From positions 22,450-86,449 of the forward strand of contig JAKSRY010000007.1 of the NCBI GenBank assembly GCA_024403415.1: a stretch of DNA of 64,000 nucleotides. Reading direction: 5' to 3'. The stretch comes from Lachnospiraceae bacterium (GTDB taxonomy: Bacteria; Bacillota; Clostridia; Lachnospirales; Lachnospiraceae). Positions 47,241-55,671 of this stretch are shown piece after piece (the first letter of the stretch is position 1; each line of letters starts with the position of its first letter). Under the pieces are notes generated by a model. That model saw only the letters and a list, made by a program, of their open reading frames with translations. It was not told the DNA's origin and did not search any database. Both the position numbers and the translations under genes were made by a program.

Positions 47241-47759
47241 ATGGCAAGTTTGATGGAAAACTTGATAGACATACTTAATGGTGAATGTCAGGAATACGAA
47301 AACTTGCTGAAGTTATCTGAAGCTAAAACTCCGGTCATTGTGTCTGGTAATTTGAGTGAATTAGCCCGTATCACGGATGAAGAACAGCTGATTGTTGGCA
47401 AAATCAATAAACTCGAAATATCGAGGCAGGGAGTTTTTGCCGATATAGCAAATGTTATTAACAAGGATGTTAAAACTCTCAAGCTTGGAGACCTGGTAGA
47501 CATGTTGTCTTCAAGACCTGATGAGCAAAGTAGACTGGCTAAGGTTCATGACAGACTGAAGGCATCGGTTTCTTCGGTCAAAAGAGTTAACGATCAGAAT
47601 CGTGAACTTATTAAAAATGCGCTTGAGATGGTTGATTTTAACTTAAATGTACTGCATTCAATGAAGGCAGCACCGGAATCGGCCAACTATAACCGCACAG
47701 CCTATAGTGCAGGAATGCAGGTAGGCATTGATGCAGTCGGCTTTGATGCCAAACAGTAG
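47241..47759 (+). CDS. flgN: Flagellar export chaperone FlgN
   Basis: Chaperone that guides the hook-associated proteins FlgK and FlgL to the flagellar export gate. The 172-residue, mostly helical protein starts MASLMENLIDILNGECQEYENLL and has the coiled-coil FlgN pattern with ALEMVDFNLNVLHSM near the C-terminus. It begins 7 nt after flgM and 36 nt before flgK, the standard order. Identification rests on length, helical character and context as much as motif. Confidence 0.88.
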   Translation: MASLMENLIDILNGECQEYENLLKLSEAKTPVIVSGNLSELARITDEEQLIVGKINKLEISRQGVFADIANVINKDVKTLKLGDLVDMLSSRPDEQSRLAKVHDRLKASVSSVKRVNDQNRELIKNALEMVDFNLNVLHSMKAAPESANYNRTAYSAGMQVGIDAVGFDAKQ

Positions 47760-47795
47760 GGGAATACCCGTAATTATCTTTGTTGAGGTTTTGCT

Positions 47796-49439
47796 ATGTC
47801 ATTATTCGGTAGTTTGTATGTAGGCAATTCTGGCCTTACAACTTCACAAAATGCACTGAATACAGTGGCTCATAATATGGTTAATGTGGATACACAGGGC
47901 TATACACGCCAACAGGTATCCCTTGCAACCAAATTCTATAATACTATCTCCAAGAGCGGATCGGCTGTTTCTTATCAGCAGGTCGGACTTGGAGTTTCTT
48001 TTACTGAAGTCAGACAGATTCGTGACTATTTCCTCGACAAATCATACAGAAAAGAATCAGGACGTTCAGGATTTTACGATATGTCCTGTGATGCTATAGA
48101 AGAAATTGAAAAGATTTTCCAGGAACTCGATGGAAAGTCTTTTGCAGCTACCCTTAATAATCTTTGGGAATCAGTACAGGAATTAAGTAAGGATCCTTCA
48201 AATACTGTTAATCAGGGTATTTTTATTCAGAGATGTTCTGAGTTTGTTACAAGATCTCAGGCAGTATATCAGGATTTGAGTGATTACCAGGATGATCTTA
48301 ATTTTCAGGTTAAGCAAAAGGTAGATAAGATTAATTCCATCGGTAAAGAAATCAGAAGTCTTAATGAAGAAATTCTTAAAATAGAATCTGCTCAGGTAGA
48401 GCATGCAAATGATTTAAGAGATCAGAGAAATAAACTGATTGATGAATTATCAGAATATGCAAGCCTGAATATTAATACCGATATTGATGGTAATTATATT
48501 ATACAGATAGAAGGTGTTGACTTTGTAACTGTTGGAGACAGTAAGGAAATAGGTCTGTATCAGGATCCGGTAAATGGTTTTTATACTCCTTACTGGGTAC
48601 AGCTTGCACCCAAAGATCCTATAACGGGAATGGTATCTGAAACTACGATAAAGGGTGCAGAAGTATTTGATCTTAATATGCCGATTTCAACAGAACTTAA
48701 TACTGACATCGGAGCTCTTAAGAGTGCGCTTGTTGCCAGAGGTGACAGAAGAACAACTTATGAAGATCTTGATCCTTCAAAATACGATAGTATTAAGGAC
48801 TCTGTCGTGATGAATATTATGGCTGAATTTGATCAGCTGGTACACGATATAACAACAGGAATTAATGATACTATTGTTTCAGCTGCCAAGGATTATTATG
48901 GAGGCACTCTTCCTACATCGGGATATCTTATTGATTCTGCAACCGGTGAGCCATACAAAATATTTGATGTTGCTTCCAATGAGAATTCTATAAATCACGC
49001 TGCAGATCCGGAAGCTTGGAAATATGATTACGTTACTCCGAATATAATGATTAACGCAAAACTTAAGCAGTCGCCTTCTTTGCTTGGTTTTATCAGACCT
49101 GATGGTATAGTTGATCAGGGATGTGCCGATAATCTCAAGAAACTGTTCACAGAAGAAGAGCATACTCTTAATCCGGAGGTTAAAACCAAGACCAGCTTAA
49201 GAGATTATTACAACAATCTTATTTCACAGGTGGCAAATACAGGATCTGTCATGCGAGGTATTTCGGCCAATCAGGAAATAACGGTTACCAACATTTCGGC
49301 CTCAAGAGAACAGATTCTTGGAGTTTCTTCAGATGAAGAATTAAGTAACATGATTATGTTCCAGAACGCATTCAATGCGTCAAGCAGATATATCAATACA
49401 GTTAGCGAAATGATGGAACATCTTATTAACTCTTTGTAG
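47796..49439 (+). CDS. flgK: Flagellar hook-associated protein FlgK, copy 1
   Basis: Hook-filament junction protein. The conserved N-terminus SLYVGNSGLTTSQNALNTVAHNMVNVDTQGYTRQ (key elements SGL, ALN and N-GYTRQ) and the C-terminal helix ending with MIMFQNAFNASSRYINTVSEMMEHLINSL-type pattern (FQNAFNASSRYI) form the D0/D1 coiled coil. The middle (about 230-430) is the variable domain. The 547-residue length is typical. A second FlgK follows 75 nt downstream, so one of the two may serve a specialised role. Confidence 0.93.
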   Translation: MSLFGSLYVGNSGLTTSQNALNTVAHNMVNVDTQGYTRQQVSLATKFYNTISKSGSAVSYQQVGLGVSFTEVRQIRDYFLDKSYRKESGRSGFYDMSCDAIEEIEKIFQELDGKSFAATLNNLWESVQELSKDPSNTVNQGIFIQRCSEFVTRSQAVYQDLSDYQDDLNFQVKQKVDKINSIGKEIRSLNEEILKIESAQVEHANDLRDQRNKLIDELSEYASLNINTDIDGNYIIQIEGVDFVTVGDSKEIGLYQDPVNGFYTPYWVQLAPKDPITGMVSETTIKGAEVFDLNMPISTELNTDIGALKSALVARGDRRTTYEDLDPSKYDSIKDSVVMNIMAEFDQLVHDITTGINDTIVSAAKDYYGGTLPTSGYLIDSATGEPYKIFDVASNENSINHAADPEAWKYDYVTPNIMINAKLKQSPSLLGFIRPDGIVDQGCADNLKKLFTEEEHTLNPEVKTKTSLRDYYNNLISQVANTGSVMRGISANQEITVTNISASREQILGVSSDEELSNMIMFQNAFNASSRYINTVSEMMEHLINSL

Positions 49440-49486
49440 TTTTTATCCGATAAAACAAATGTGACACTCAGATTTGTTTTATCGGA
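49427..49486 (+). promoter_or_regulatory. Sigma-28-like promoter with a perfect 15-bp inverted repeat
   Basis: TAAC (49427-49430), a 15-nt spacer and TCCGATAA (49446-49453) resemble a flagellar promoter. The -10 opens a perfect dyad: TCCGATAAAACAAAT (49446-49460) and ATTTGTTTTATCGGA (49472-49486), loop 11 nt. No T tract follows, so a normal terminator is unlikely. Confidence 0.55.
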
Positions 49487-49514
49487 ATTTATATAAAAAG
49501 GAAAGGAGGAGCTT

Positions 49515-51389
49515 ATGCCTTCACAGTTTTTTGGATTAAATATAGCAGGAAGCGGTCTTAGAAATTCAAATGCCGCATTGAATACAACAGCAAATAATAT
49601 CTCAAATGTTCAGACTGAAGGATATTCAAGACAGAAGGTTAATGCTCAGGCTTCCGATCCTTTAAGAACCTTCACAACCTATGGCTGTGCGGGAGCAGGT
49701 GTTGAAACACTTTCCATTGAAAGAGTAAGAGATAATTTCTTCGATGTTAAGTACTGGGAAAACAATTCTCAGTATGGTCAGTATGAAATTAAAGCTTATT
49801 ATATGAAGACAATTGAAGATTATTTTAATGATGATGGAAAGACAGGCTTTGTATCTGTATTCAACAAGATGTCAAATGCTCTTCAGTCCGTAGCTACTAA
49901 TCCAAGTTCTGCGTCTACCAAAGCGCAGTTTGTTGCTTCTGCAGAAGCTTTGACAGATTATTTCAATGGCGTATATGGTAATTTGCAGGAATTGCAAAAA
50001 GATATAAATCTTGAGCTTAAGCAATGCGTTGATGAAATTAATTCTATTTCGGAAAAAATAGCCACATTAAATAAGCAGATTAATGTTATTGAAATTTCGG
50101 GTGGAGCTGCAAACGATCTTAGAGATAAGAGAGAAAGTCTTATCGACAGACTTTCTGAATATATAGATGTAGAGACTGTGGAGAATCCTATTTATGACAT
50201 TAATGATCCGACCAGAGAAACCGGTGGAACAAGATATGTTGTTAAGGTTGCCGGCGGTCAGATCCTTGTAGATTCCAATGACTTTAGTTCTCTTAAATGT
50301 GTTGCAAGAAAGTATGAAGAGAGAATTAATCAGACAGATATAGATGGTCTTTACAATATTACCTGGGATAATGGTAATGAGTTCAGTCTTACAAATGCCA
50401 CTCTTAATGGTAAGATAAGAGGTCTTGTTGAATTGAGAGATGGTAATAACGGATTCAACTTTAATGGTAAAGTTGTTAGCGATGTGCCGGCAAAGGATAC
50501 GGCAATGCCTCCAACTGTAACTGAGAGAGAAGTAAAGGTAGAAGTCACTGATATGGATCTCAAAGATCTTGATAAGTGTACACTTCCTTTGAAAGGTGAA
50601 ATAAGACTTAACAACGCCATCTATTATTATAAAGACTGGTCTTTTGACGAAAGTGCAAATATTTATACATTTACTATAGATGATACTGTTGAAGGTGGTG
50701 CGTCACTTCCTGTTAATGCAGGCTCTGAAGTAAGAAATCAGGAAGCTATCAAGTATCAGGGAATTCCGTATTATATGGAACAGTTTAATTCCTTCTTAAG
50801 AAGTTTCCTGAATTCGGTAAACGAAGTTTTTCAGGCAGGAACCGATGCAAATGGTGAAAAGGGTGTAAATCTTTTTACCTGCGAACTTGCTGCCGGACAT
50901 ACACTTACTCAGGATGAACTTGATAACGGATATGAAAATACTGCAGAGGGTGTATCAAAGAGAGACGGTTACTATTTCATGACAGCCGGCAATGTTAAGA
51001 TTAACGAGGAATTAATCAGGGATGCCAATAAACTTGGAACTCGTACAGATGCAACTTTTGGTGTTGAAGAATGCGGACAGATTGAAAAAGTTATCTCAAT
51101 GCTCAGCAATAAAAATGAGTTCAATTTCAGAAATGCTTCAGCTAACCAGATGCTTGAACTTGTGCTGTCGGATATAGCCTTAAATGCAAGTAATGCAAAC
51201 ACATATGAGGAGACCTATAAGGCGCTTCAGACTTCAATAGATAATCAGAGAACATCTATTTCCGGTGTTGATGAAGACGAAGAAGCTGCAAATCTTGTTA
51301 AGTATCAGAATGCTTATACACTGGCTTCAAAGATGATTCAGACATTAACTGAAATTTATGATCAATTGATATTAAATACAGGCGTATAA
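49515..51389 (+). CDS. flgK: Flagellar hook-associated protein FlgK, copy 2
   Basis: Second FlgK-type protein (624 residues). N-terminus FGLNIAGSGLRNSNAALNTTANNISNVQTEGYSRQ keeps the SGL, ALNT and N-GYSRQ elements; the C-terminus NLVKYQNAYTLASKMIQTLTEIYD is a textbook FlgK end. The middle is about 80 residues longer than copy 1 and shows little resemblance to it, so the paralogues have diverged in the surface domain. A strong AAAGGAGGAG precedes ATG 49515. The gene lies between copy 1 and flgL. Confidence 0.92.
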   Translation: MPSQFFGLNIAGSGLRNSNAALNTTANNISNVQTEGYSRQKVNAQASDPLRTFTTYGCAGAGVETLSIERVRDNFFDVKYWENNSQYGQYEIKAYYMKTIEDYFNDDGKTGFVSVFNKMSNALQSVATNPSSASTKAQFVASAEALTDYFNGVYGNLQELQKDINLELKQCVDEINSISEKIATLNKQINVIEISGGAANDLRDKRESLIDRLSEYIDVETVENPIYDINDPTRETGGTRYVVKVAGGQILVDSNDFSSLKCVARKYEERINQTDIDGLYNITWDNGNEFSLTNATLNGKIRGLVELRDGNNGFNFNGKVVSDVPAKDTAMPPTVTEREVKVEVTDMDLKDLDKCTLPLKGEIRLNNAIYYYKDWSFDESANIYTFTIDDTVEGGASLPVNAGSEVRNQEAIKYQGIPYYMEQFNSFLRSFLNSVNEVFQAGTDANGEKGVNLFTCELAAGHTLTQDELDNGYENTAEGVSKRDGYYFMTAGNVKINEELIRDANKLGTRTDATFGVEECGQIEKVISMLSNKNEFNFRNASANQMLELVLSDIALNASNANTYEETYKALQTSIDNQRTSISGVDEDEEAANLVKYQNAYTLASKMIQTLTEIYDQLILNTGV

Positions 51390-51399
51390 TTGCCGATAT
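51373..51399 (+). promoter_or_regulatory. Sigma-28 promoter for flgL (consensus match)
   Basis: TAAA (51373-51376), exactly 15 nt, then GCCGATAT (51392-51399): the same form as the Bacillus hag promoter. It overlaps the last codons of the second flgK. Confidence 0.75.
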
Positions 51400-51495
51400 A
51401 TAGTCTGAGGAGTTAAAAATATATATTTCTCTTTAGACAAGGATGTCGAATAACATGCACGGATGCGTAATAAAACACTTAAGGTTGGTGATTTT

Positions 51496-53046
51496 ATGCG
51501 TATGACAAACAAGATTATGCAGAACAATTCTCTGTATAATATCAATCAGAATAAAGTTTTACAGGACAAATTAAGTACACAGATGTCGACACAGAAGAAG
51601 TTGACACGTCCGTCGGATGATCCGGTTGTTGCTATAAGAGCATTAAGATTAAGAAGCAGTGTTTCTGAACTTAATCAGTATTCCGGAAAGAATGCACCTG
51701 ATGCCAAGAGCTGGCTGCAGGTTACAGCTGATGGACTGAGTACTGTTACGGATATTCTTACAGATCTTTCAAAGAATGCTAATAAGGGTGCCAACAAGGA
51801 CCTTACAGCAGACGATCTTGATATTATCATTACTCAGATGAGATCCCTTTCAGATGAATTTTATGCAACCGGTAATCTGGATTATGCGGGCAGATATGTA
51901 TTTACAGGATACAGAACTGATACTCCAATGACCTTTACAACAGATGATTTGGCAACAGCTCCAAGCTATGCTATCACTGAGCAGACAGATATCAATGCAT
52001 TTGATGTTATTAATCATACAAAACTTGGAGATTTGAAGGGAACTACTGCTACCAATTATGATGATGGCAGCCATGATGCTAAAGAGACTCAGGTTGAGAA
52101 CAGTGATATTCACAGATTGCGACTTGCATATGATAATATAGAAGATGGCGGATCTGTTACAATAAAGGTAAAGGTTGATCCTGACGATCCAAGTCAGGAT
52201 ATTACAGTAACAGCGACTGCTTCAGCAAACCCGTATGACGCTGTGGTGGCAAACAGTGCAAATGATAATTATGCTGTATTTATACCCGAGACAGGAGAGG
52301 TTCTTTTCTCTGATGCTACCTATGCAAAGATAGAAGGTGCTGTTGGTGCAAATTCCGATAAAGAGATACAGGTAGCTTACACAAAATCTGAATGGAAGAA
52401 CGGTGATCTTCGTCCGGAACATTATTATGCTTGTACATCAACAGATAATTCCGTATCACCTGCAAAGGTTATAGATTATAATCAGTCATATCTTACAGAA
52501 GGAAAGAAAAAACAGGAAATAAGATATGATGTAGGATATAATCAGACTATAGAGATTAACACAACTGCTGACGAAGTATTTGATCACGGGCTTACAAGGG
52601 ATGTGGAAGACCTTGAAACAGCACTTAAGCAGCTTAAGGAGATAGATGGAATAAGAACAACTCTTAAGCAGGCTCAGTCAGCATTTGATGAAGGAACTGC
52701 AGGTTATAATGACGTTCAGGAAAAAATCGATGCAGCCAACAAAGCATATACATATATAAGAGAAAATTTGCATGACCTTATGCAGGGTGCAATAACGAAG
52801 ATGCAGAAATATCTTGATGCAACCAATGTGGCTGTTACCGATAACGGAACAAGACTTTCAAGACTTGATCTTATTTCAAACAGACTTACAGAACAGACAA
52901 CAACATTTAAGACGCTGCAGTCTGAAAATGAGGATGCAGATATTGCAGAGGTTGCAGTTAATCTTACTTCTGCTGAACTTACCTACCAGGCATCACTTAC
53001 TGCTACAGGTAAGATTATGCAGACAACACTAATGAACTATATTTAG
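51496..53046 (+). CDS. flgL: Flagellar hook-associated protein FlgL
   Basis: Second hook-filament junction protein. Starts MRMTNKIMQNNSLYNINQNK, the FlgL/flagellin N-terminus, with KLTRPSDDPVVAIRALRLR typical of the family; ends with ELTYQASLTATGKIMQTTLMNYI. ATG 51496 is chosen because AAGGTTGGTG lies upstream and homologues start MR(I/M)TNK; an ATG at 51463 would add 11 residues. At 516 residues it is longer than many FlgL proteins, through a larger central domain (about 140-370). Confidence 0.93.
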   Translation: MRMTNKIMQNNSLYNINQNKVLQDKLSTQMSTQKKLTRPSDDPVVAIRALRLRSSVSELNQYSGKNAPDAKSWLQVTADGLSTVTDILTDLSKNANKGANKDLTADDLDIIITQMRSLSDEFYATGNLDYAGRYVFTGYRTDTPMTFTTDDLATAPSYAITEQTDINAFDVINHTKLGDLKGTTATNYDDGSHDAKETQVENSDIHRLRLAYDNIEDGGSVTIKVKVDPDDPSQDITVTATASANPYDAVVANSANDNYAVFIPETGEVLFSDATYAKIEGAVGANSDKEIQVAYTKSEWKNGDLRPEHYYACTSTDNSVSPAKVIDYNQSYLTEGKKKQEIRYDVGYNQTIEINTTADEVFDHGLTRDVEDLETALKQLKEIDGIRTTLKQAQSAFDEGTAGYNDVQEKIDAANKAYTYIRENLHDLMQGAITKMQKYLDATNVAVTDNGTRLSRLDLISNRLTEQTTTFKTLQSENEDADIAEVAVNLTSAELTYQASLTATGKIMQTTLMNYI

Positions 53047-53092
53047 TCTTATATCAAACGGATTGATGACGGACTGAATTAAATTTTATTAA

Positions 53093-53114
53093 GCGCGGAG
53101 CGCGGATAGGAGTG
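53093..53114 (+). promoter_or_regulatory. GGA-loop hairpin overlapping the fliW ribosome binding region (candidate CsrA site)
   Basis: GCGC (53093-53096), loop GGA (53097-53099), GCGC (53100-53103), followed at once by a second GGA (53104-53106) and the AGGAG binding site (53108-53112). CsrA binds GGA shown in hairpin loops near ribosome binding sites. Confidence 0.5.
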
Positions 53115-53119
53115 TGACT

Positions 53120-53575
53120 ATGATCGTTACAACTAAAAATTTCGGAGAAATTACGATTGATGACGAAAAAATCATCAAATTCCCTGCAGGAATCATTGGA
53201 TTCCCGGGACTTACTGATTTTGCACTGATTCATGACGAAGAAAAGGGAGTAGGCGGAATTCACTGGCTTCAGTCAATGCAGGAACCTGCATTTGCAATGC
53301 CTGTTATGGACCCTCTTACAGTTGCAGAGGATTACAATCCACAGGTGGATGATGAAATTCTTAAGCCGATTGGAAAACTTGATCCGGAAGAAACCCTTGT
53401 TCTTGTATCAGTAACAATTCCTTCAGATATCAAAGAGATGTCTGTTAACCTTAAGGGACCTTTTGTTATTAACGCACTTGAGAAGAAGGCTGTACAGGTT
53501 ATTATAGAAGGTGACGAATATCCTGTTAAGTTCCCTATATTTGAAATACTCAAGGCTAAGAAAGGGGGTAAGTAA
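53120..53575 (+). CDS. fliW: Flagellar assembly factor FliW
   Basis: FliW binds flagellin and antagonises CsrA, so that flagellin mRNA is translated only when flagellin has been exported. The protein starts MIVTTKNFGEITIDDEKIIKFPAGIIGFPGLTDF, with the FliW core IxFPxGIxGFP and later LVSVTIP and NLKGPFVIN. ATG 53120 is preferred to GTG 53114, which lies inside the AGGAGTG binding site. The gene is immediately followed by csrA (1 nt between stop and start), the classic pair. Length of 151 residues is standard. Confidence 0.95.
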   Translation: MIVTTKNFGEITIDDEKIIKFPAGIIGFPGLTDFALIHDEEKGVGGIHWLQSMQEPAFAMPVMDPLTVAEDYNPQVDDEILKPIGKLDPEETLVLVSVTIPSDIKEMSVNLKGPFVINALEKKAVQVIIEGDEYPVKFPIFEILKAKKGGK

Positions 53576-53576
53576 T

Positions 53577-53795
53577 ATGCTGGCACTTTCAAGAAAGAAA
53601 AATGAAGCACTTATCCTTAATAACAATATTGAGATTACCATTCTTGAGATTAAAGGAGAACAGGTTAAACTTGGTATTACTGCTCCAAAAGATGTACCTG
53701 TATATAGAAAAGAAGTATATGTTCAGATTCAGGATGCCAATAAGGCAGCTGCTGATACATCAGGAATGGATGCATTGAAGGATTTACTTGGTTAA
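53577..53795 (+). CDS. csrA: Carbon storage regulator CsrA
   Basis: RNA-binding translational repressor of 72 residues; in Firmicutes it represses flagellin and is titrated by FliW. The sequence has the conserved start MLALSRKKNEALIL (usually MLVLSRK), GEQVKLGITAPKDVPVYRKEVY with the RNA-contacting V-R-E pattern, and an extended C-terminal tail as in the FliW-dependent clade. ATG 53577 follows AAGGGGGT. A terminator is just downstream. Candidate GGA-loop sites lie both before fliW and after csrA. Confidence 0.96.
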   Translation: MLALSRKKNEALILNNNIEITILEIKGEQVKLGITAPKDVPVYRKEVYVQIQDANKAAADTSGMDALKDLLG

Positions 53796-53812
53796 TGAAA
53801 TAAGCATGTTTT

Positions 53813-53856
53813 ACAGGGAATTGTTACCGGTCAGGTGATAATTCCCTGTTTTTCTT
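53813..53856 (+). terminator. Terminator after csrA
   Basis: ACAGGGAATT and AATTCCCTGT pair perfectly and are followed by TTTTTCTT. Confidence 0.88.
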
Positions 53857-53886
53857 ATATTTTAGGATTTTTTGAGGAATTTGCTA

Positions 53887-53915
53887 TTGACCTTGTAGGA
53901 TAGCAATGATATTTT
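53887..53915 (+). promoter_or_regulatory. Candidate promoter for the FliD-like gene
   Basis: TTGACC (53887-53892), a 17-nt spacer and TATTTT (53910-53915), predicting a transcript with a leader of about 100 nt. Confidence 0.55.
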
Positions 53916-53938
53916 AAAGGTAAGATATTAGGCATATT

Positions 53939-54020
53939 ATACCCTGATGCAGGAAGCACGGAGGTTTCAAACGGCGAAAGGATTTGTCGTTTAGCATCGT
54001 ATCAAGGAAGAAAGGAGGGG
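53939..54020 (+). promoter_or_regulatory. Structured leader with GGA hairpin loops (candidate CsrA target)
   Basis: A compact three-way junction can form. P1: ATAC plus GATGC (53939-53950, with a bulge) with GCATC plus GTAT (53994-54002). P2: GAAGC/GTTTC (53953-53968), loop ACGGAG. P3: AAACGGCGAA/TTTGTCGTTT (53969-53992), loop AGGA. Both loops expose GGA, the CsrA recognition core, and more GGA triplets lie at 53952 and in the ribosome binding site (54005-54018). It lies just downstream of csrA. It did not match riboswitch consensus sequences I know. Confidence 0.55.
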
Positions 54021-54024
54021 AAGT

Positions 54025-55338
54025 ATGGCTTATAATTCAGCAATAGACAATGTCTATAATCATTATCTGACCACATATGCGCCAAAGAGTGCCGTTAACG
54101 GAAAATATGACGCTCATAAGAAAAGCGAACTTCGTGGTGTATATAATTCCATGCTAAAACTTAATAAAGATACCCCTCTGTATATTCTGGATACCAGTGA
54201 TGATGCCAGAAAGTTTGCCGTAGGTATTAAAGAAGATGCCAGAAATTTAAGAAATACACTTGCATCTTTAGGTGGACTGCAGAATTCTCCTATCTTTGAC
54301 AAAAAGACTGCATATTCTTCAAATGATGATATGGTCAGCGCTGAATTTGTCGGGGACATTGGTGACGAGGATAAGGCAGTATCGTTTGATATAGAAGTAA
54401 CCAATCTTGCCTCAAAGCAGGTGAACCTCGGATATGCTCTGAGGTCAAATAATATTACCGAGCTTAAACCGGATACATACTCATTTGACCTTGCAATTAA
54501 TGATATGAGTTACGAATTCCAGTTTAATGTTCGTAACGGTGATACCAATCTTGATTTGCAGAATCGTCTGTCCAGACTTATCAATAATGCCAACATCGGA
54601 GTTGAAGCGGATATTCTTCAGAATGGAAAAGGTGCTTCGGCCCTGAGAATTACTTCTGTGGATGAAGGACTTAAAAATGGTAAGAATAATATTTTCTCAG
54701 TTAATGAGAATCAGTCACAGCTTGCCAAAGGTGCTGTAGAATATCTCGGAATTGATTATGTATCAGAAAAACCATCGAATGCTGAGTTTATATTAAATGG
54801 TGAATTAAGAACCGCTTCATCCAACCATTTTATGGTGGAACATACTTATGAACTTAATCTTAAAGGTGTGAGAGCATTTGAAGGTGATTCTGCAACCATA
54901 GGAATGAAAGCTGATCTTGATACTGTTACGGATAATGTTGAAAAGATAATCAATGGCTATAACAGTTTCGTGGATACGGCATTAAAGTATCAGACAGATA
55001 AGGCAGGCGGAACAAGACTTATCTCCGACTTGAAGAGAGTTGTTGATTATTATCAGAGCAGTCTTGAGAAGTTAAACATAGAGGTTCAGGACGATGGCTG
55101 TCTTTCAATGGATAATGGAGCTTTGAAGAAGACACTTGCAGCAGATGATGATTTTTCAAGAGTTCATGGAATACAGGATTTTGCATCCTCTGTTTTAAGA
55201 AAGGCTAATCAGATATCCCTTAATCCGATGGAGTATGTTGATAAGACCATTGTAGCCTATAAGAATCCGGGAAAGTCATTCCCGACACCATATGTGGGAA
55301 GCAACTATTCGGGAATGTTATTTAATAGTTATTGTTAA
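54025..55338 (+). CDS. FliD-like flagellar protein with atypical N-terminus
   Basis: Protein of 437 residues with FliD-like features: FDIEVTNLASKQVNLGYAL (like the FliD VTQLA segment, about residues 115-135), a FliD/FlgK-type beta region, and VEKIINGYNSFVDTALKYQ (about 310-330) like the capping-protein helix. It lacks the canonical FliD N-terminal motif (SGLASGLDT), starting instead with about 100 other residues. It may be a divergent cap or a flagellar accessory protein. AAAGGAGGGG precedes ATG 54025. The structured leader upstream suggests post-transcriptional control by CsrA. Confidence 0.65.
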   Translation: MAYNSAIDNVYNHYLTTYAPKSAVNGKYDAHKKSELRGVYNSMLKLNKDTPLYILDTSDDARKFAVGIKEDARNLRNTLASLGGLQNSPIFDKKTAYSSNDDMVSAEFVGDIGDEDKAVSFDIEVTNLASKQVNLGYALRSNNITELKPDTYSFDLAINDMSYEFQFNVRNGDTNLDLQNRLSRLINNANIGVEADILQNGKGASALRITSVDEGLKNGKNNIFSVNENQSQLAKGAVEYLGIDYVSEKPSNAEFILNGELRTASSNHFMVEHTYELNLKGVRAFEGDSATIGMKADLDTVTDNVEKIINGYNSFVDTALKYQTDKAGGTRLISDLKRVVDYYQSSLEKLNIEVQDDGCLSMDNGALKKTLAADDDFSRVHGIQDFASSVLRKANQISLNPMEYVDKTIVAYKNPGKSFPTPYVGSNYSGMLFNSYC

Positions 55339-55375
55339 GAAACCGTTTTGGACTGATTTCAAAACGGTTTCTTTA
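55337..55375 (+). terminator. Terminator after the FliD-like gene
   Basis: GAAACCGTTTTG and CAAAACGGTTTC pair perfectly, then CTTTAAAA. Confidence 0.85.
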
Positions 55376-55404
55376 AAACAATCATAAAACTGATAAAAAA
55401 TCTA

Positions 55405-55433
55405 TTGACGATGGTTTATATTTATGATACCTT
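55405..55433 (+). promoter_or_regulatory. Promoter of the rpmG-secE-nusG operon
   Basis: TTGACG (55405-55410), a 17-nt spacer and TACCTT (55428-55433) with an extended TG element. A short AGCC/GGCT hairpin with a T tract (near 55447-55468) follows in the leader and might attenuate. Confidence 0.6.
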
Positions 55434-55495
55434 ATTAAAGCACGAGAGCCGAGAGGCTTTTTATTTTTGCACTTATTCTTTAGGAGGAATTTATT

Positions 55496-55645
55496 ATGCG
55501 TACCAGGATTACATTAGCATGTACAGAATGTAAGCAGCGTAACTACAATACTACAAAGGACAAGAAGACACATCCTGACAGAGTTGAATACAAGAAGTAT
55601 TGCAGATTCTGCAAGACACATACTTTGCACAAAGAAACCAAGTAA
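55496..55645 (+). CDS. rpmG: 50S ribosomal protein L33
   Basis: Ribosomal protein of 49 residues, [17 protein letters not shown] and so on to HKETK. It is the zinc-ribbon form: Cys9, Cys12, Cys36 and Cys39. TAGGAGG precedes ATG 55496. It lies 26 nt before secE, the usual order rpmG-secE-nusG. Confidence 0.97.
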   Translation: MRTRITLACTECKQRNYNTTKDKKTHPDRVEYKKYCRFCKTHTLHKETK

Positions 55646-55671
55646 TTACCAGAACCAAAAAGAGGTGTATT

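Noticed and set aside
49446-49486. Rho-independent terminator after the first flgK
   Set aside because: The stem is perfect but AT-rich and followed by ATTTATATAAAA rather than a T tract.
53939-54002. c-di-GMP riboswitch
   Set aside because: Tempting next to flagellar genes and EAL proteins, but the conserved GEMM core sequence and tetraloop-receptor pattern are not there; GGA loops fit CsrA better.
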